Part shown: piece by piece, positions 19,573 to 21,248 of the stretch
Numbering within the stretch: position 1 is the stretch's first letter
Layout of the letters: every line of letters starts with the position of its first letter
NCBI GenBank assembly: GCA_029865665.1
Contig: JARXAV010000084.1
Span: forward strand, 1-21,248
Direction: 5' to 3'
Length of the DNA stretch: 21,248 nt
From: Flectobacillus sp.
GTDB taxonomy: Bacteria; Bacteroidota; Bacteroidia; Cytophagales; Spirosomataceae
Notes under the pieces: model-generated
Databases searched by the model: none
The model's input: the letters and a program-made list of their open reading frames with translations, nothing else
What the model was told of the DNA's origin: nothing
Translations under genes and position numbers: made by a program

Positions 19573-21248
19573 ATGAAAAAAATAAATATTTCGATACTTG
19601 CCTGTACGCTATTTCTAAGTTTAGGATGTGAACAAGTATTAGTAGAGGCTCCTCAATCTCAAATTGTTCCTTCATATTTTAACAGTCCAGCGGGAGTACT
19701 TGGAGGAATTGCGGGAGTATATAACGAAATCCGTAACCAGTGGGGAACAGAAGGCTTTTCTTCAGAAATGCAAGCAGGAACGGATGAGTTTGTTCAAGGT
19801 GCTAGTAGCGGTGGTGGCCCCATTCATACTTTCAACGGATTGAATAGTAATAACTTCGGTTCGGCATGGGGAACGTCTTTCACTAGTATAAATACCTTAA
19901 ATGGTGTACTAAAGTTTGGTCAGAGTATCGACTTACCAGAGGCGACTAAAAAGCAATATTTAGCACAAGCCAAGTTTTTAAGAGCTTACTGGTATTTCTA
20001 TTTAGTGCAAACATGGGGAGATGTACCTTTGCATACTGAGTTCATCACAGTTCCTTCTCAAGCGGCAAAGAGAGATCCTGCATTGGAAGTTTATAAACTA
20101 ATTATTCAGGATTTAACAGAAGCGGCAGCGGCATTACCAGACAAATCTACCGCTCCATTTTTAGGTAAAGCAGCAACGAAGCCTGTGGCTCAATTCTTTT
20201 TAGCCAAAGCCTACCTTACTCGTGGTTGGTTGACTAACTCGCAAGCTGATTTTGCAGAAGCTGCGAAAATTTCAAACGATATTATCGCTAATAAAGCGGT
20301 GTACGGATTGGATTTATGGCAAGATTTTGGTGATGCCTTTGCTCCTGCAAATGACTACGGTAAAGAAACGATGTTTGTCAGCGATCACTCAAACGATGCT
20401 AAATTCGGTTACTATACTGTTGGTAGTGGTGCAAGTGGTGGTGGTGCTCAGAACCTTACACCGTGGTTTACGAACTGGAATTATCCAAATAACAGTGGTG
20501 TGAACTCAACAGTAAATACAAGTGGAGTGTTGGTTAACTCTGGAACTTCATTAATGGTTCGTGATTCTCAGTATGGTCGTCCATATCAACGTCTTCGTCC
20601 GAATAGCGTAAAGCAAACATCTGGAAAGAACTACTTTCTTGATCAGGCTTTTGTCAAAAGAGACATTGACTCACGATTTGCTAATACTTTTTATACGGTA
20701 TATATCGCCAATCAATCAATTACCAATTCGGCTACAGCAACGAATAATAAAAGAGGTATTGGATATACTACTCAAGTAGGCGTAGATACGGCTGTTTGGC
20801 TTCCAGATTTTGAAGTGCCTGGTGCTCCTCAATTCAATGGAACAAGACCATTTAAAGGTCTCATTATTCCGCCTAGCCTTTGGAAAGCAGACGTTTATCC
20901 TGCAATCAAAAAACACATGGATCCGAGTCGTGGTACAAATTTTAATGACCCATCAACTCGTCCAGTAGTAATTACTCGTTTTGCGGAAGTTTATCTTATC
21001 GGTGCTGAAGCCTACTTACAGGCAGGCAACAAAGAAAAAGCGGCGGAGCTTTTGAATGTAGTCCGTCAGAGAGCAGCTTATCGCAAAACCAATACGGCGG
21101 CACAAAATATCGCAGCGGCTAACGCAATGTTAATCAAAGCTGATGATGTAACTGTTGACTTTATTTTGGATGAGAGAAGCCGTGAGCTATTTGGAGAATG
21201 GATGAGATATCAGGATTTAGTACGTACAAAATCTCTTATTAGACGTAT
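19573..21248 (+). CDS. SusD/RagB-family glycan-binding lipoprotein (copy 2), 3' end outside window
   Basis: An open frame of 558 full codons from the ATG at 19573 to the window end without a stop; I checked that phase is kept throughout. The signal sequence ends in FLSLG with the lipid-bearing cysteine at residue 19, followed by EQVLVEAP. Family marks are present in order: YFNSPAGVLGGIAGVYNEIR, KQYLAQAKFLRAYWYFYLVQ, TWGDVPLHTE, PVAQFFLAKAYLTRG, FAEVYLIGAEAYLQAGN, AAELLNVVRQRAAYR and DFILDERSRELFGEWMRYQD. The last motif is normally about 60 residues from the SusD C-terminus, so little is missing. A Gly-rich stretch (VGSGASGGGAQN) and a long insert before the C-terminal motifs make it longer than copy 1. 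It should cap the SusC barrel encoded 14 bases upstream and bind glycan at the cell surface. The acidic export stretch seen after the cysteine of copy 1 is weaker here. Confidence 0.93.
   Translation, partial: MKKINISILACTLFLSLGCEQVLVEAPQSQIVPSYFNSPAGVLGGIAGVYNEIRNQWGTEGFSSEMQAGTDEFVQGASSGGGPIHTFNGLNSNNFGSAWGTSFTSINTLNGVLKFGQSIDLPEATKKQYLAQAKFLRAYWYFYLVQTWGDVPLHTEFITVPSQAAKRDPALEVYKLIIQDLTEAAAALPDKSTAPFLGKAATKPVAQFFLAKAYLTRGWLTNSQADFAEAAKISNDIIANKAVYGLDLWQDFGDAFAPANDYGKETMFVSDHSNDAKFGYYTVGSGASGGGAQNLTPWFTNWNYPNNSGVNSTVNTSGVLVNSGTSLMVRDSQYGRPYQRLRPNSVKQTSGKNYFLDQAFVKRDIDSRFANTFYTVYIANQSITNSATATNNKRGIGYTTQVGVDTAVWLPDFEVPGAPQFNGTRPFKGLIIPPSLWKADVYPAIKKHMDPSRGTNFNDPSTRPVVITRFAEVYLIGAEAYLQAGNKEKAAELLNVVRQRAAYRKTNTAAQNIAAANAMLIKADDVTVDFILDERSRELFGEWMRYQDLVRTKSLIRR

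Noticed and set aside
20252..20503. 83-residue + frame near the right end
   Set aside because: It is out of phase within the continuous susD-like frame that starts at 19573 and runs to the window end.

Overview
The window is A+T-rich DNA from a member of the Bacteroidota. Nothing fixes the genus; the gene types and the free-living style of the enzymes fit Cytophagales or a related order, and that is inference. The evidence for the phylum is two SusC/SusD pairs, a one-protein hybrid two-component system (HTCS), lipoproteins with acidic residues after the lipid-bearing cysteine, starts without Shine-Dalgarno sites, and one TTTG...TATTTG-type promoter candidate. All genes lie on the + strand.

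Layout. (1) 2-286: C-terminus of a probable GH8 glycoside hydrolase, cut by the window edge. (2) 287-1184: about 900 bases without a convincing gene, rich in hairpins, with a 17-base direct repeat and a possible promoter near its 3' end. (3) 1185-11405: a polysaccharide-utilisation cluster: SusC-like transporter, SusD-like lipoprotein, a strong hairpin terminator, a 1134-residue FG-GAP/VCBS-ASPIC/UnbV (CRTAC1-type) lipoprotein, and a secreted tandem esterase with two CE1-type alpha/beta-hydrolase domains around a CBM48-like domain. (4) 11406-11896: a long hairpin followed by a cluster of dyad-symmetric sites. (5) 11897-16009: the HTCS, with a periplasmic propeller sensor, histidine kinase, receiver and AraC-type DNA-binding domain in one chain. 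(6) 16010-16399: two terminator-like hairpins, then a leader with small hairpins. (7) 16400-21248: a second SusC and the start of its SusD, which runs off the end.

How the genes work together (inference from family knowledge). SusD lipoproteins and the CRTAC1-type lipoprotein would bind glycan at the cell surface. SusC barrels import oligosaccharides with TonB energy. The esterase would remove acyl or feruloyl side groups, and the GH8 enzyme would trim oligosaccharides. The HTCS would sense a periplasmic oligosaccharide and switch on the flanking operons. GH8 plus a tandem CE1 esterase makes a decorated xylan the best guess for substrate, but the genes that would settle this lie outside the window.

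I see no tRNA, rRNA, CRISPR array, prophage, transposase or toxin/defence module. I found no clearly undescribed system. The points most worth a second look are the 7+7 motif layout of the CRTAC1-type protein in the usual place of a surface glycan-binding protein, the altered acid position in the second esterase domain, the repeat- and hairpin-rich 5' region, and the dyad cluster before the HTCS gene.
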